DNA of 51,995 bases, from NCBI GenBank assembly GCA_947307295.1, contig CAMZIQ010000008.1, forward strand, positions 1-51,995, given 5' to 3'. Made by a program: the position numbers and the translations under genes. The DNA is from an uncultured Pseudomonadota bacterium. Its GTDB lineage: Bacteria; Pseudomonadota; Alphaproteobacteria; Rs-D84. This document shows positions 35,567 through 44,749 of this stretch, one piece after another (position 1 is the first letter of the stretch; each line of letters begins with the position of its first letter). The notes beneath the pieces are model-generated. The model saw only the letters and a list, made by a program, of their open reading frames with translations, was not told where the DNA came from and did not search any database.

Positions 35567-36744
35567 TAAAACCATTATTTATGATTTTGCTGTCTTTGTA
35601 TACCATGTACACAACCAATGGTTATGCCTCTAAAGCGGGCTCAATCGGCCAAATTGATAATCGCGAATACGGCGATTTATCAGAACAAAAATATCGTGGT
35701 GTTGCAAAATTGACATTGGGAAGCCAGTATTCTGGCTCGCTACATACAGGCGAATGTACTGGGGTATTCATCGCAAAAAATTTAATATTAACGAATGCCC
35801 ATTGTGCCGTAAGGTGTGATAATTTTTGCGTGGCGAGTTTTTATAATGGCGAAGGACCGGGTTCTGTTTATCTTCGTACTTTAACCTACCATTCAGACTA
35901 TGAAGATACAGGTGAAGATTGGGCAGTATTAAAAACCGACTCTGATGTTTCCATAGATATTCCAATTGCCGAAGAATCGTCCATTGGGGCAATTAAGTAT
36001 GGTGGATTCGGTGCATTGCGCATAATCAAGGATGACGAAATACATGAATTAAAGCGGTTATATACAGAAGATTCAAAAATAATCGCCCAATGCGAAGGAA
36101 GAGATAAAGAAAATGGTGAATATATTGAATGTGTCAGTGACGCTGTTGATAAAGAATTAGAAAAAAACAACCACAGATCAGAATCTAATAAAAGAATTGA
36201 GCCATTATTTGACGATGATAATAACTTTAAGGTTCAAGATTGTGAGATAACAGGTTATCAATACGTGGGTAAGAGACAACATTTAAAAACAAATTGCGAT
36301 ACGTCTAGTGCCTATTCTGGCGCACCGTATTTACGTTCTAATCGAATTGTCGGATTGAATAATTCTCATGTTGCAGCTGCAGGATTATTTGATTCAGATG
36401 AAGATATACACGGTGCCAGGGGTATCAAAACAGAAGATTTTTATGATGAGATTCAAAGTATAATCGCACAACACGGTCATAATGAACCAGCGCTTGCAAC
36501 AAAAGAACAACCGGTATTAGCAGCGAATAACACTACTGAAAACAGCGGCAACGATAATAACAATACATCTGTTGCATCAACTGATACACCGTCTGTTTCC
36601 AATCAAACAACATTAGCGGCTAACACAAACACAAACACAAACACAAACACAAACACAAATACAACTGTGTCAACAACAACTTCTGCGTCACAAGACCCAA
36701 GCCCTGCATTACAACGCATTTTTGATAAATATGAATGTGATTAA
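35563..36744 (+). CDS. Secreted trypsin-like serine protease
   Basis: 393 residues with a signal peptide (ends near GYA). Chymotrypsin-fold protease with catalytic H80 (LTNAHC), D119 (EDWAVLK) and S252 (TSSAYSGAP, in place of GDSGGP), as in glutamyl-endopeptidase-like and other bacterial members. Cys pairs (C65/C81, C85/C89 and others) suggest disulphides. A long linker rich in Asn and Thr includes a pure (NT) run (about residues 351-364) from a hexanucleotide repeat. The start overlaps the preceding gene by 4 nt. It may process or act with the glycine-zipper partner (inference). Confidence 0.85.
   Translation: MIKPLFMILLSLYTMYTTNGYASKAGSIGQIDNREYGDLSEQKYRGVAKLTLGSQYSGSLHTGECTGVFIAKNLILTNAHCAVRCDNFCVASFYNGEGPGSVYLRTLTYHSDYEDTGEDWAVLKTDSDVSIDIPIAEESSIGAIKYGGFGALRIIKDDEIHELKRLYTEDSKIIAQCEGRDKENGEYIECVSDAVDKELEKNNHRSESNKRIEPLFDDDNNFKVQDCEITGYQYVGKRQHLKTNCDTSSAYSGAPYLRSNRIVGLNNSHVAAAGLFDSDEDIHGARGIKTEDFYDEIQSIIAQHGHNEPALATKEQPVLAANNTTENSGNDNNNTSVASTDTPSVSNQTTLAANTNTNTNTNTNTNTTVSTTTSASQDPSPALQRIFDKYECD
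36618..36662 (+). repeat. Hexanucleotide repeat in the protease gene
   Basis: About seven copies of ACAAAC in frame, encoding Asn-Thr repeats in the linker after the catalytic domain. Slippage would change the linker length without shifting the frame. Confidence 0.85.
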
Positions 36745-36780
36745 TATTTACAAAACAAAAAATAATTTTAATAAAAACAC

Positions 36781-36808
36781 AAAAAATCACCCAAACGGGT
36801 GATTTTTG
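36781..36808. terminator. Bidirectional terminator
   Basis: Stem AAATCACCC/GGGTGATTT with loop AAAC, flanked by A and T runs. It separates the protease gene and the convergent LRR gene. Confidence 0.85.
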
Positions 36809-38383
36809 TTAATCAATCCCGCTTTCATATTTCCACGGCGAACCGATATTGATATATTTCCATTTAATATCATCTAATTGTTTATCTGTTTTTTGTTTTA
36901 ATTCATCTATTTTTTTATCTATTGTTTCTTTGAATTTTTCGTCATGTTTATTCATAAGTTTGTGCAACCGATTTGTGGCCACCATCATTTTCATATTTAT
37001 ATTATCACTAAATTGATATACCCAATCTAATGCATTGTCTGATAATTCTGGCGCATAAAAATGTTTTAAATTATGTTGATGTAAAATCTGTAAGCTGCCT
37101 AAGTACTTTGCCTTTGGTGTATTTATAGACGTTAAAGTCCGAAGAGTTTGCAAAGAATACTGTCCCATATCTACAAGTTCCGGCAAATTCAATTCTGTTA
37201 ATGAATTATTCCATGTTAAAAAATCTTTACCTGTTTTTTGAAGTTTTGGTGCGATTAATGTTTTAATCGCATTATTACCACTGAAAAAATTATCACCTAC
37301 TTCTTTGGTATCCTGTAAATCCAATTTCACAATTTGACCGTTTTCAACAGTCATAATGTATATACCGTCTGCAAATATATTTTTTTGATTTTTGTCCGTT
37401 TGAATTTTTATTTTTTTGTGTTCAAATGCATTTTTTAAAAATCCAAATGTTGCCTTATTCCACGTATTCCCACCAGGATAACGCACTTTACCAGTTCTGG
37501 CATCTAAAATAAAATAATCCAACATATATTCATAATCGCTAATTAATCTGGTGATATCGCTGCCAATAACATAATAATTTGGACCAAAATATATATTATC
37601 TCGTTCAAAATTATAACGCACAACACGATTATGAACAAATTTAAAATTATTTGGCAACGGTGTATTTGAAGTAGTAAAATCAACGTTAAAATGTGCTTTT
37701 AATGAATTTGATAGTCCCCGTATAATATTATCAGGATTATTATCAAAAGTGCTATCTGCAAAAGGCACAGTATGGTTATAACGATTTTTAATTGATATTT
37801 CACCACCTGTCTTAAGTATCTGAATTGATATTACCGATGTTCCGTACCTATCTTGGCGTTCCGGAGTATTTGACGGTTTTATATGCCATTGACTTTCTGG
37901 TAATTTATCATCGCCGACAACTTCTTTTTTTACCGCATGTATAATATAATAATTATCAAACCTTTTTGCGCCATAATCCAAATTTTGATACACAGTGCAC
38001 AATAATTCACCATTATCGCTGCCACCCACGTTTGTTCTGGGATTGCCACCAGTCATACCGTAATCTACAGCCTTTTGAGAACGAAAATATCCGCCAATTG
38101 CATTTTGTTCTTGTTCGTCTTCAACATACCATGCTTTATAGCCCGCTTTATCTAATAAAGCTATGGGGTCTTGTTTAACAAACACTTCAGATTTTTCTTC
38201 TGGTTTATATATTTCTTTTAAAACAGTATGAATAGTTTCCAGTTCTTTTTCATCTTTGCCGGCAAATTCCAAAATGTCCACTATATCAGGTATATCAAAC
38301 AAATCCCTAAATTTCTGGGCATTTCTTTCGCCATTATTCTTTTTAATTTTTTTAAAAATTTCATCTGCATTTAGCTGTGGCAT
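36809..38383 (-). CDS. Leucine-rich-repeat-type protein with an unassigned N-terminal domain
   Basis: 524 residues, no signal peptide. The N-terminal two thirds hold an unassigned domain with SGGDNGE-like SDNGELLCTVYQ, PERQDRYGTSVISIQI and SIKNRYNHTV motifs, a pattern I associate with uncharacterised proteins of gut bacteria. From about residue 345 degenerate BspA-type LRRs appear (GDNFFSGNNAIKTL, FLTWNNSLTELNLPEL, SLQTLRTLTSIN, HNLKHFYAPEL). A short coiled coil ends the protein (KKIDELKQKTDKQLDD). Single gene. Function unknown; protein binding by the LRR part is inferred. Confidence 0.7.
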   Translation of the reverse strand: MPQLNADEIFKKIKKNNGERNAQKFRDLFDIPDIVDILEFAGKDEKELETIHTVLKEIYKPEEKSEVFVKQDPIALLDKAGYKAWYVEDEQEQNAIGGYFRSQKAVDYGMTGGNPRTNVGGSDNGELLCTVYQNLDYGAKRFDNYYIIHAVKKEVVGDDKLPESQWHIKPSNTPERQDRYGTSVISIQILKTGGEISIKNRYNHTVPFADSTFDNNPDNIIRGLSNSLKAHFNVDFTTSNTPLPNNFKFVHNRVVRYNFERDNIYFGPNYYVIGSDITRLISDYEYMLDYFILDARTGKVRYPGGNTWNKATFGFLKNAFEHKKIKIQTDKNQKNIFADGIYIMTVENGQIVKLDLQDTKEVGDNFFSGNNAIKTLIAPKLQKTGKDFLTWNNSLTELNLPELVDMGQYSLQTLRTLTSINTPKAKYLGSLQILHQHNLKHFYAPELSDNALDWVYQFSDNINMKMMVATNRLHKLMNKHDEKFKETIDKKIDELKQKTDKQLDDIKWKYINIGSPWKYESGID

Positions 38384-38473
38384 CGTATTTTCTCCGAAAA
38401 ATATTTCATATTAAAGTATACCATAAAAAACACTTGCATTCTATCAAAAAGTATGTCAGAATGTCCAGGCAAT

Positions 38474-38550
38474 GCGAGCGTAGCTCAGTTGGCTAGAGCG
38501 CAACCTTGCCAAGGTTGAGGTCGAGGGTTCGAGCCCCTTTGCTCGCACCA
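38474..38550 (+). tRNA. tRNA-Gly(GCC)
   Basis: 77 nt with an encoded CCA. Acceptor GCGAGCG pairs with the TGCTCGC end, the anticodon loop is TTGCCAA (GCC), and the T-arm is GGGTTCGAGCCCC. Its last 14 nt are duplicated at 38643-38656. Confidence 0.95.
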
Positions 38551-38555
38551 AAGTT

Positions 38556-38581
38556 TTAACACCCGAAAGGGTGTTTTTTTT
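38556..38581 (+). terminator. Terminator after tRNA-Gly
   Basis: Stem AACACCC/GGGTGTT (38558-38564/38569-38575), loop GAAA, then eight T. Confidence 0.85.
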
Positions 38582-38664
38582 ATATAGCAAAGGGGCGAGA
38601 ACCCGGAGGGTTGCGAGGCGAGGCAATGAAATTGCCGAAGTACTTTGCTCGCACCAGAATTTAA

Positions 38665-38690
38665 AAAACACCCAAAAGGGTGTTTTTTTT
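38665..38690 (+). terminator. Terminator after the duplicated tRNA-Gly tail
   Basis: Stem AACACCC/GGGTGTT (38667-38673/38678-38684), loop AAAA, then T run. Close relative of the hairpin at 38558. Confidence 0.85.
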
Positions 38691-38771
38691 ATAAAATCAA
38701 AGGGGCGAGAATCGCGGCAGAGCGAGCCCTGCGAACGAAGACGGATTGTTTGTTTTTTATTTTATTGTAAT

Positions 38772-38797
38772 AAAAAAACACCGCCATATTCGGCGGC
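38772..38797 (-). terminator. Terminator after the small ORF
   Basis: Stem CCGCC/GGCGG (38781-38785/38792-38796), followed on the minus strand by TGTTTTTTT. It lies 16 nt past the stop codon of the 19-codon gene. Confidence 0.7.
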
Positions 38798-38812
38798 ATG
38801 TATTTATTTAGA

Positions 38813-38872
38813 CTATTCACAATCTTGATCGTCTTCGTCTGTTAACGTTTTGATAAATTTAACCATTTTCAT
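38813..38872 (-). CDS. Candidate 19-residue small protein
   Basis: Reads MKMVKFIKTLTDEDDQDCE and stop. A strong Shine-Dalgarno AAGGAAG lies 6 nt before the ATG. A promoter (TTGATA 38927-38922, TATCGT 38904-38899, 17-bp spacer) precedes it, and a terminator follows. The peptide is basic and hydrophobic at the N end and acidic at the C end, ending in Cys-Glu. It is too short for usual gene calling. The full set of signals is what supports it; no family recognised. Confidence 0.5.
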   Translation of the reverse strand: MKMVKFIKTLTDEDDQDCE

Positions 38873-38898
38873 TTTACTTCCTTTTTTTATGCACACTA

Positions 38899-38927
38899 AC
38901 GATAACACAAGAAATGTTCAATATCAA
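38899..38927 (-). promoter_or_regulatory. Promoter of the 19-codon gene
   Basis: On the minus strand TTGATA and TATCGT are separated by 17 bp. The start codon follows about 27 nt downstream of the -10 box. Confidence 0.45.
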
Positions 38928-38932
38928 ACAAA

Positions 38933-38964
38933 AAAACACCACCCATCTGGGCGGTGTTTTTTAT
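38933..38964 (-). terminator. Terminator after the membrane protein gene
   Basis: Stem AACACC-A-CCCA/TGGG-C-GGTGTT with T runs. It ends the long minus-strand operon that starts near era. Confidence 0.8.
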
Positions 38965-38976
38965 CTTTTCAAACAA

Positions 38977-39960
38977 TTAAAACCATTTCCAAGGTTGAAA
39001 TGCCTTTAATAACCCAAGCGCGGTGCGTTTGTCTGCGATTGTATGTCCGCAACGTGGGCAAACCAAGAAAGGTTTCAAGAAAGCATTTACTTTGCTGAAT
39101 GCTATCACCCAGATTATAAAGCCCAATACCCATGCTGCGATTACCAACCCCCATGCAACATAGCCGAAATATTTGTTAACTGTGTTGGTTAATATTTGGA
39201 CCACGCCGACATTTGATTTTTCTAAATCGTTATAGATTTTTACCGCTACTGGCCATGAAGACGGACGCCAAGGATAAACATGTTTGATTCCATAATTAGT
39301 CAACAAAGTCGTTCCCAAACCCCCTGAATTTTTATCCAATTGATGTTTGACGGCTTCATCAATCATCTTGTCAACTTCGATTTGAGATACACGAACCAAT
39401 TCACTTTTTACAGAATCAAGTTTCTTGTTAACCTGATCTGCCACCGCATCAACTTTGGCTATACCCTTATCAGCCACAGCCACAGTATCATTAGTTTTTT
39501 CAACAACTTTGTCCACACCGCTTGTTTTAATACCAAATGCGTTTGCCAAACCAGTCAAAGCAGAAACTTTTGCAGTTTCTTGTTTTACTTTGTTTGTTTG
39601 TTCTTTGGCTTTGGCGGTTGTATCTGTCACTTTGCCAACCTGTTTTTCAACGATTTTAACTTTCTCAATAGCAACGCCAATAGGTTTTTCCAGATTTATA
39701 GAATCTTTGATACCAGCCAGCAATCTTTCGTATTGTTCAACAATATTGCGTTGCAAATCGAAAAACATCGACACAACCATAGATTTTTTAATCGGCCCAG
39801 CATACGTATTTTTAACATGCAATGGAAACCATGCTACGAACACAAGCCATATCACAGATATAATCGCAAATGTACGTTTGGTCACCGTGATAACAGATGT
39901 TTTTTTGGCGACTGTTTTAGCGCCCCCCCTATCAATTACTTCTATTTGTTTTCTTGCCAT
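38977..39960 (-). CDS. Membrane protein with coiled coil and C-terminal zinc ribbon-like motif
   Basis: 327 residues. One transmembrane helix near the N terminus (about 29-47, IISVIWLVFVAWFPL), then a long helical region rich in Lys, Val, Thr and Ala (about 75-215; KVKIVEKQVGKVTDTTAKAK) that predicts coiled coil. A second transmembrane helix (about 267-290) is followed by a cytoplasmic tail with CPRCGH, half of a zinc ribbon. The layout suggests an envelope protein with a periplasmic coiled-coil stalk. Last gene of the era-queA-tgt run. Family not recognised. Confidence 0.72.
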   Translation of the reverse strand: MARKQIEVIDRGGAKTVAKKTSVITVTKRTFAIISVIWLVFVAWFPLHVKNTYAGPIKKSMVVSMFFDLQRNIVEQYERLLAGIKDSINLEKPIGVAIEKVKIVEKQVGKVTDTTAKAKEQTNKVKQETAKVSALTGLANAFGIKTSGVDKVVEKTNDTVAVADKGIAKVDAVADQVNKKLDSVKSELVRVSQIEVDKMIDEAVKHQLDKNSGGLGTTLLTNYGIKHVYPWRPSSWPVAVKIYNDLEKSNVGVVQILTNTVNKYFGYVAWGLVIAAWVLGFIIWVIAFSKVNAFLKPFLVCPRCGHTIADKRTALGLLKAFQPWKWF

Positions 39961-40024
39961 TTTGGTATCTCCTTTTTCACAGAACTATGATATTAAAATA
40001 TTATTATCTTTTTCAAGATATTTT

Positions 40025-40336
40025 TTATTTCGTGTATGCGTAAAAATCTTTGATCGCACCTTCAACAGATTGGCCATTTTGGCTTTTTGCATTAACAGCA
40101 CAATATTTAGACAAAGTTTGATAATATACATTCGCAGAATTTGCATCTTCAAACGTTAATATTTCTGTAAACACTTGGAAAACCACACCCCCGTTTTTAA
40201 CAGGCATAAACAATGATATTATAAAAAACAAATCATCTTCTTCGTTGGTAAGTTCGCGGGTTGCCAAATAAAATTTAGTAGCACTATTCAAAGTTAATAT
40301 AGGTTTTTTTATCGCTTCTTTTTTATTTTCTTTCAT
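40025..40336 (-). CDS. Orphan protein downstream of the tgt fragment
   Basis: 103 residues, soluble, acidic-to-neutral, no recognisable motif; the core LFFIISLFMPVKNGGVVFQVFTEIL looks like buried beta strands and the end (GAIKDFYAYTK) a helix. The ATG comes 2 nt after the stop of a degenerate copy of the tgt 3' end, so that copy may supply its ribosome site. Function unknown. Confidence 0.65.
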   Translation of the reverse strand: MKENKKEAIKKPILTLNSATKFYLATRELTNEEDDLFFIISLFMPVKNGGVVFQVFTEILTFEDANSANVYYQTLSKYCAVNAKSQNGQSVEGAIKDFYAYTK

Positions 40337-40338
40337 TT

Positions 40339-40444
40339 TTATTCACCTTTGTAATTTTTAATAAATTCTTGCTTAAATTCTGTGAAACATCCCTGCTTTA
40401 TAGCCGTTCTTATATCACGCATTAAATCTTAATAAAACCAAAGA

Positions 40445-40446
<2 letters not shown>
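40339..40446 (-). pseudogene. Degenerate copy of the tgt 3' end
   Basis: Translates as NLWFY-stop-DLMRDIRTAIKQG, then a diverged end finishing in NYKGE and stop. The real Tgt ends [19 protein letters not shown] and so on. The Gln codon has become TAA (40429-40431). About 36 codons are recognisable. It begins exactly where the small orphan 40445-40789 ends (2-nt overlap) and leads straight into the next orphan, so it looks like a direct repeat left when the orphan was inserted (inference). Confidence 0.85.
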
Positions 40447-42293
<1,847 letters not shown>

Positions 42294-42296
42294 TTT

Positions 42297-43322
42297 TTAC
42301 TCCTTTTTTTGTTTTTTAAAAAGCAAACAGCAATCACCATAACTGAAAAATCTATATTTTTCAAGTATCGCGTGTTGATATGCGGTTTTCATTTCTTTCA
42401 GTCCCGCAAATGCTGAAACCAGCATAAACAAAGTAGACTTTGGAAGATGAAAATTTGTTAATAAAACATCTACTGCACCAAATTCATAACCCGGTGTAAT
42501 AAATATATCTGTGGTTTGACATATAGGAAGAACGCGTTTGTTTTGTCCCGATTCTAATACCAGCTTATGGGCGCTTTCAAGTGTGCGCATTGATGTTGTA
42601 CCAACAGCAATTACACGTTTTGCATTGTTGATAATATCCGCCTGTTCGGGCGTGATACAGCACCATTCGCTGTGCATTTTATGTTCAGACAGATTTTCTG
42701 TTTTGACTGGCATCCATGTACCTGCGCCAACATGCAAAGTTATTTTTACTATCTTTGCACCAGTTTTTTCGATTTCTTCCATCAATTCATTTGTAAAATG
42801 AAGTCCCGCTGTTGGCGCCGCCATTGACCCCAAAGGTTTCGCATATACCGTTTGATAACGTTCTCTGTCTTCTGTTTCTTCTTCGCGTTTCATATATGGG
42901 GGAAGTGGCATTTTTCCATACTTATCCAACAATTCAAAAACATTATCACAATTAAAATGCAATAACAAACCACTTTCATCATCTTTATCGACAACATCCA
43001 AAGTTGTGCCATCCGCCATAGTCAACACATCGCCGATATTAACTTTGTTGAATTTTTTGCAAAGCCCCCACCAGTCTTTATCATTAACAGATGTATGCAA
43101 TGTTATTTCGTGTCCATCTGCGTCAAACCGTGCCGGTATTACACGTGAATTATTAAACACCACTACATCACCAGGTTGTAAGTAATCCAAAAAATCACGT
43201 ATGTGTTTATCTTCTATCTTGGAATCTACAACCAACATACGCGAAGAATCGCGTCTTTCCAAAGGATGTGACGCGATTAATTCATTTGGTAATTCAAAAT
43301 CAAAATCAGATGTATGATACAT
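42297..43322 (-). CDS. queA: S-adenosylmethionine:tRNA ribosyltransferase-isomerase
   Basis: 341 residues, the family norm. Transfers and isomerises the ribosyl of SAM onto preQ1 in tRNA to give epoxyqueuosine. Signatures: FDFELPNELIASHPLERRDSSRM at the N terminus (position guide 5-25), DVVVFNNSRVIPAR, GSMAAPTAGLHFT and FHLPKSTLFMLVSAFAG. It sits upstream of tgt with one orphan between, a functional queuosine cluster. Confidence 0.96.
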   Translation of the reverse strand: MYHTSDFDFELPNELIASHPLERRDSSRMLVVDSKIEDKHIRDFLDYLQPGDVVVFNNSRVIPARFDADGHEITLHTSVNDKDWWGLCKKFNKVNIGDVLTMADGTTLDVVDKDDESGLLLHFNCDNVFELLDKYGKMPLPPYMKREEETEDRERYQTVYAKPLGSMAAPTAGLHFTNELMEEIEKTGAKIVKITLHVGAGTWMPVKTENLSEHKMHSEWCCITPEQADIINNAKRVIAVGTTSMRTLESAHKLVLESGQNKRVLPICQTTDIFITPGYEFGAVDVLLTNFHLPKSTLFMLVSAFAGLKEMKTAYQHAILEKYRFFSYGDCCLLFKKQKKE

Positions 43323-43330
43323 ACCTATTG

Positions 43331-43735
43331 TTATCTATTTTTGGCTTGTGATTTGTTTTTGATTTTATTGATTTCTTCGATATCGCGTCTAATTTGGATT
43401 GTGTCTTGGTTGTATCCTAATTTAGTATCAACTGTGCTGAACAATCTGCGACCTTCGTAATTATATTTATGCAAAGGTTTTTTGTTTTTAAGAGTCAATT
43501 CATCACCATATCTGAAATATTGCAAATCTTCAGATAATTGCTGAGGAGTTTTGTCTTTTTTAGAACAATCCACCATTATTTCATAGTTGTTGCTTACATC
43601 TCTGGCCAAGACTTTGTTGTTATTGTATACTTCTATAACTGTTGTTTGATAAGTTTTGCATGCACCCATTGTGAACACAGTAGCTACTGCAACACCCAAT
43701 ATTTTTACATTATTAATCAAGTTTCTTATATACAT
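43331..43735 (-). CDS. Small lipoprotein of unknown function
   Basis: 134 residues. Signal with lipobox FTMGAC, so Cys26 would be acylated and the protein anchored in the envelope. The mature part (TYQTTVIEVYNNNKVLARD...) is beta-strand-rich and then helical and basic (IRRDIEEINKIKNKSQ). Not recognised. It is 12 nt after era and 8 nt before queA in the operon. Confidence 0.75.
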   Translation of the reverse strand: MYIRNLINNVKILGVAVATVFTMGACKTYQTTVIEVYNNNKVLARDVSNNYEIMVDCSKKDKTPQQLSEDLQYFRYGDELTLKNKKPLHKYNYEGRRLFSTVDTKLGYNQDTIQIRRDIEEINKIKNKSQAKNR

Positions 43736-43747
43736 ATCTTTATCCTT

Positions 43748-44635
43748 TTATTTAAATTCAAGACCTTGGTCGATATAGTTTTCTGCCACTTCTTCCCAGT
43801 TTGGTTCTACACGAACAAACAGATGAAGACGTGCATTTACCCCCCATTGATCTTGGATATCATGACGTGCAGCTGTTCCAATCTTTTTCAATTGTGCGCC
43901 ACCACGTCCGACAACTATTTTTTTGTGTGCTTCATTTTGAACCACGATTTTTTGATATATTTCCAGGACACCTTCAGCATCTGTATCAACTTTTTCAGTG
44001 ACGACATTGATATGATAAGGCAATTCTTGGTGAATATATTTATATACTTTCTCTCTCGTAAGCTCTGATAAATACAACATATCTGGGACATCAACCGCAT
44101 CATGTGTTTCAAACAAATACGGAGATTCTGGCATAACATCAGATAAAGATTTCAACATTTGTTTTACACCATCGTTTTTTAATGCTGAAATCATAAATAT
44201 TTCTTTAAACTCTGCCATTTGCGACAATTCTGCAACCATTGGCAAAAGCGTTTCTTTGGCAATCACATCCACTTTGTTTAATGCCACAAACAAATTGTTA
44301 TGATTTTTTACCTTTTGAACCAAATCGCGAATTGTTTGTGTTATACCTTTTTGAGCATCAACCAACAACAAAACTGCATCAGCATCTTCAATAGCAGACA
44401 TAGCCGCGCCAACCATCGCCCTGTCCAATCTGCGTGACGGTTTAAACACACCAGGTGTATCAACAAAAACCAATTGCTTATCGCCAACCATTTTAATAGC
44501 ACGCAGACGTGTCCGAGTGGTTTGCACCTTGTGCGAAACAATGGACACTTTACGTTCCATAATTTGATTAAGCAATGTCGATTTACCGGCATTTGTCGGT
44601 CCAATAATTGCTATAAATCCAGAATATGTCTTTGT
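43748..44635 (-). CDS. era: GTPase Era
   Basis: 295 residues from the ATG at 44635. Essential GTPase for 16S rRNA maturation and 30S assembly. G1 GPTNAGKS (13-20), G3 DTPG, G4 NKVD, then the KH RNA-binding domain (IVVQNEAHKKIVVGRGG) and the Era-type end (VRVEPNWEE). Head of the long minus-strand operon. No clear Shine-Dalgarno was seen; an ATG 15 nt upstream (44650) is an alternative. Confidence 0.95.
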   Translation of the reverse strand, partial: TKTYSGFIAIIGPTNAGKSTLLNQIMERKVSIVSHKVQTTRTRLRAIKMVGDKQLVFVDTPGVFKPSRRLDRAMVGAAMSAIEDADAVLLLVDAQKGITQTIRDLVQKVKNHNNLFVALNKVDVIAKETLLPMVAELSQMAEFKEIFMISALKNDGVKQMLKSLSDVMPESPYLFETHDAVDVPDMLYLSELTREKVYKYIHQELPYHINVVTEKVDTDAEGVLEIYQKIVVQNEAHKKIVVGRGGAQLKKIGTAARHDIQDQWGVNARLHLFVRVEPNWEEVAENYIDQGLEFK

Positions 44636-44681
44636 CATACGATAAAACATAGCACACGATTTTCAAAAATCAACAAAAGTC

Positions 44682-44711
44682 TTGCAAAACAAGGATTTTG
44701 TGTTTTAATAC
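44682..44711 (+). promoter_or_regulatory. Promoter of dcd
   Basis: TTGCAA (44682-44687) and TAATAC (44706-44711), spacer 18 bp; AAAGGAAG precedes the ATG at 44750. Confidence 0.5.
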
Positions 44712-44749
44712 TCTTCGTGGGTGAGAGAACAACACAAAGGAAGAATATT

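Larger units (their letters stand above)
38537..38711 (+). repeat. tRNA-Gly tail repeats with antisense T-arm (locus D)
   Basis: CTTTGCTCGCACCA ends the tRNA at 38537-38550 and is repeated at 38643-38656 (offset 106). After each comes a terminator hairpin and then a sequence antisense to the tRNA T-arm: GCAAAGGGGCGAGAACCC (38587-38604) and CAAAGGGGCGAGAA (38698-38711), each two mismatches from a perfect complement. Each antisense part runs into a shared motif (GAACCCGGAGGG and GAATCGCGGCAGAG) that resembles loci A, B and C. Confidence 0.8.

Noticed and set aside
36618..36662. Short regular repeat considered as a CRISPR array
   Set aside because: The unit is 6 nt and in frame with the protease gene; there are no spacers and no cas genes in the window.
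38456..38671. 71-codon minus-strand frame containing AKGLEPSTSTLARLRSSQ
   Set aside because: Antisense to tRNA-Gly and its tail repeat; a well-known artefact sequence.
44474..44749. N-terminal extension of dcd
   Set aside because: It overlaps era on the other strand and contains the dcd promoter; the ATG at 44750 has AAAGGAAG.
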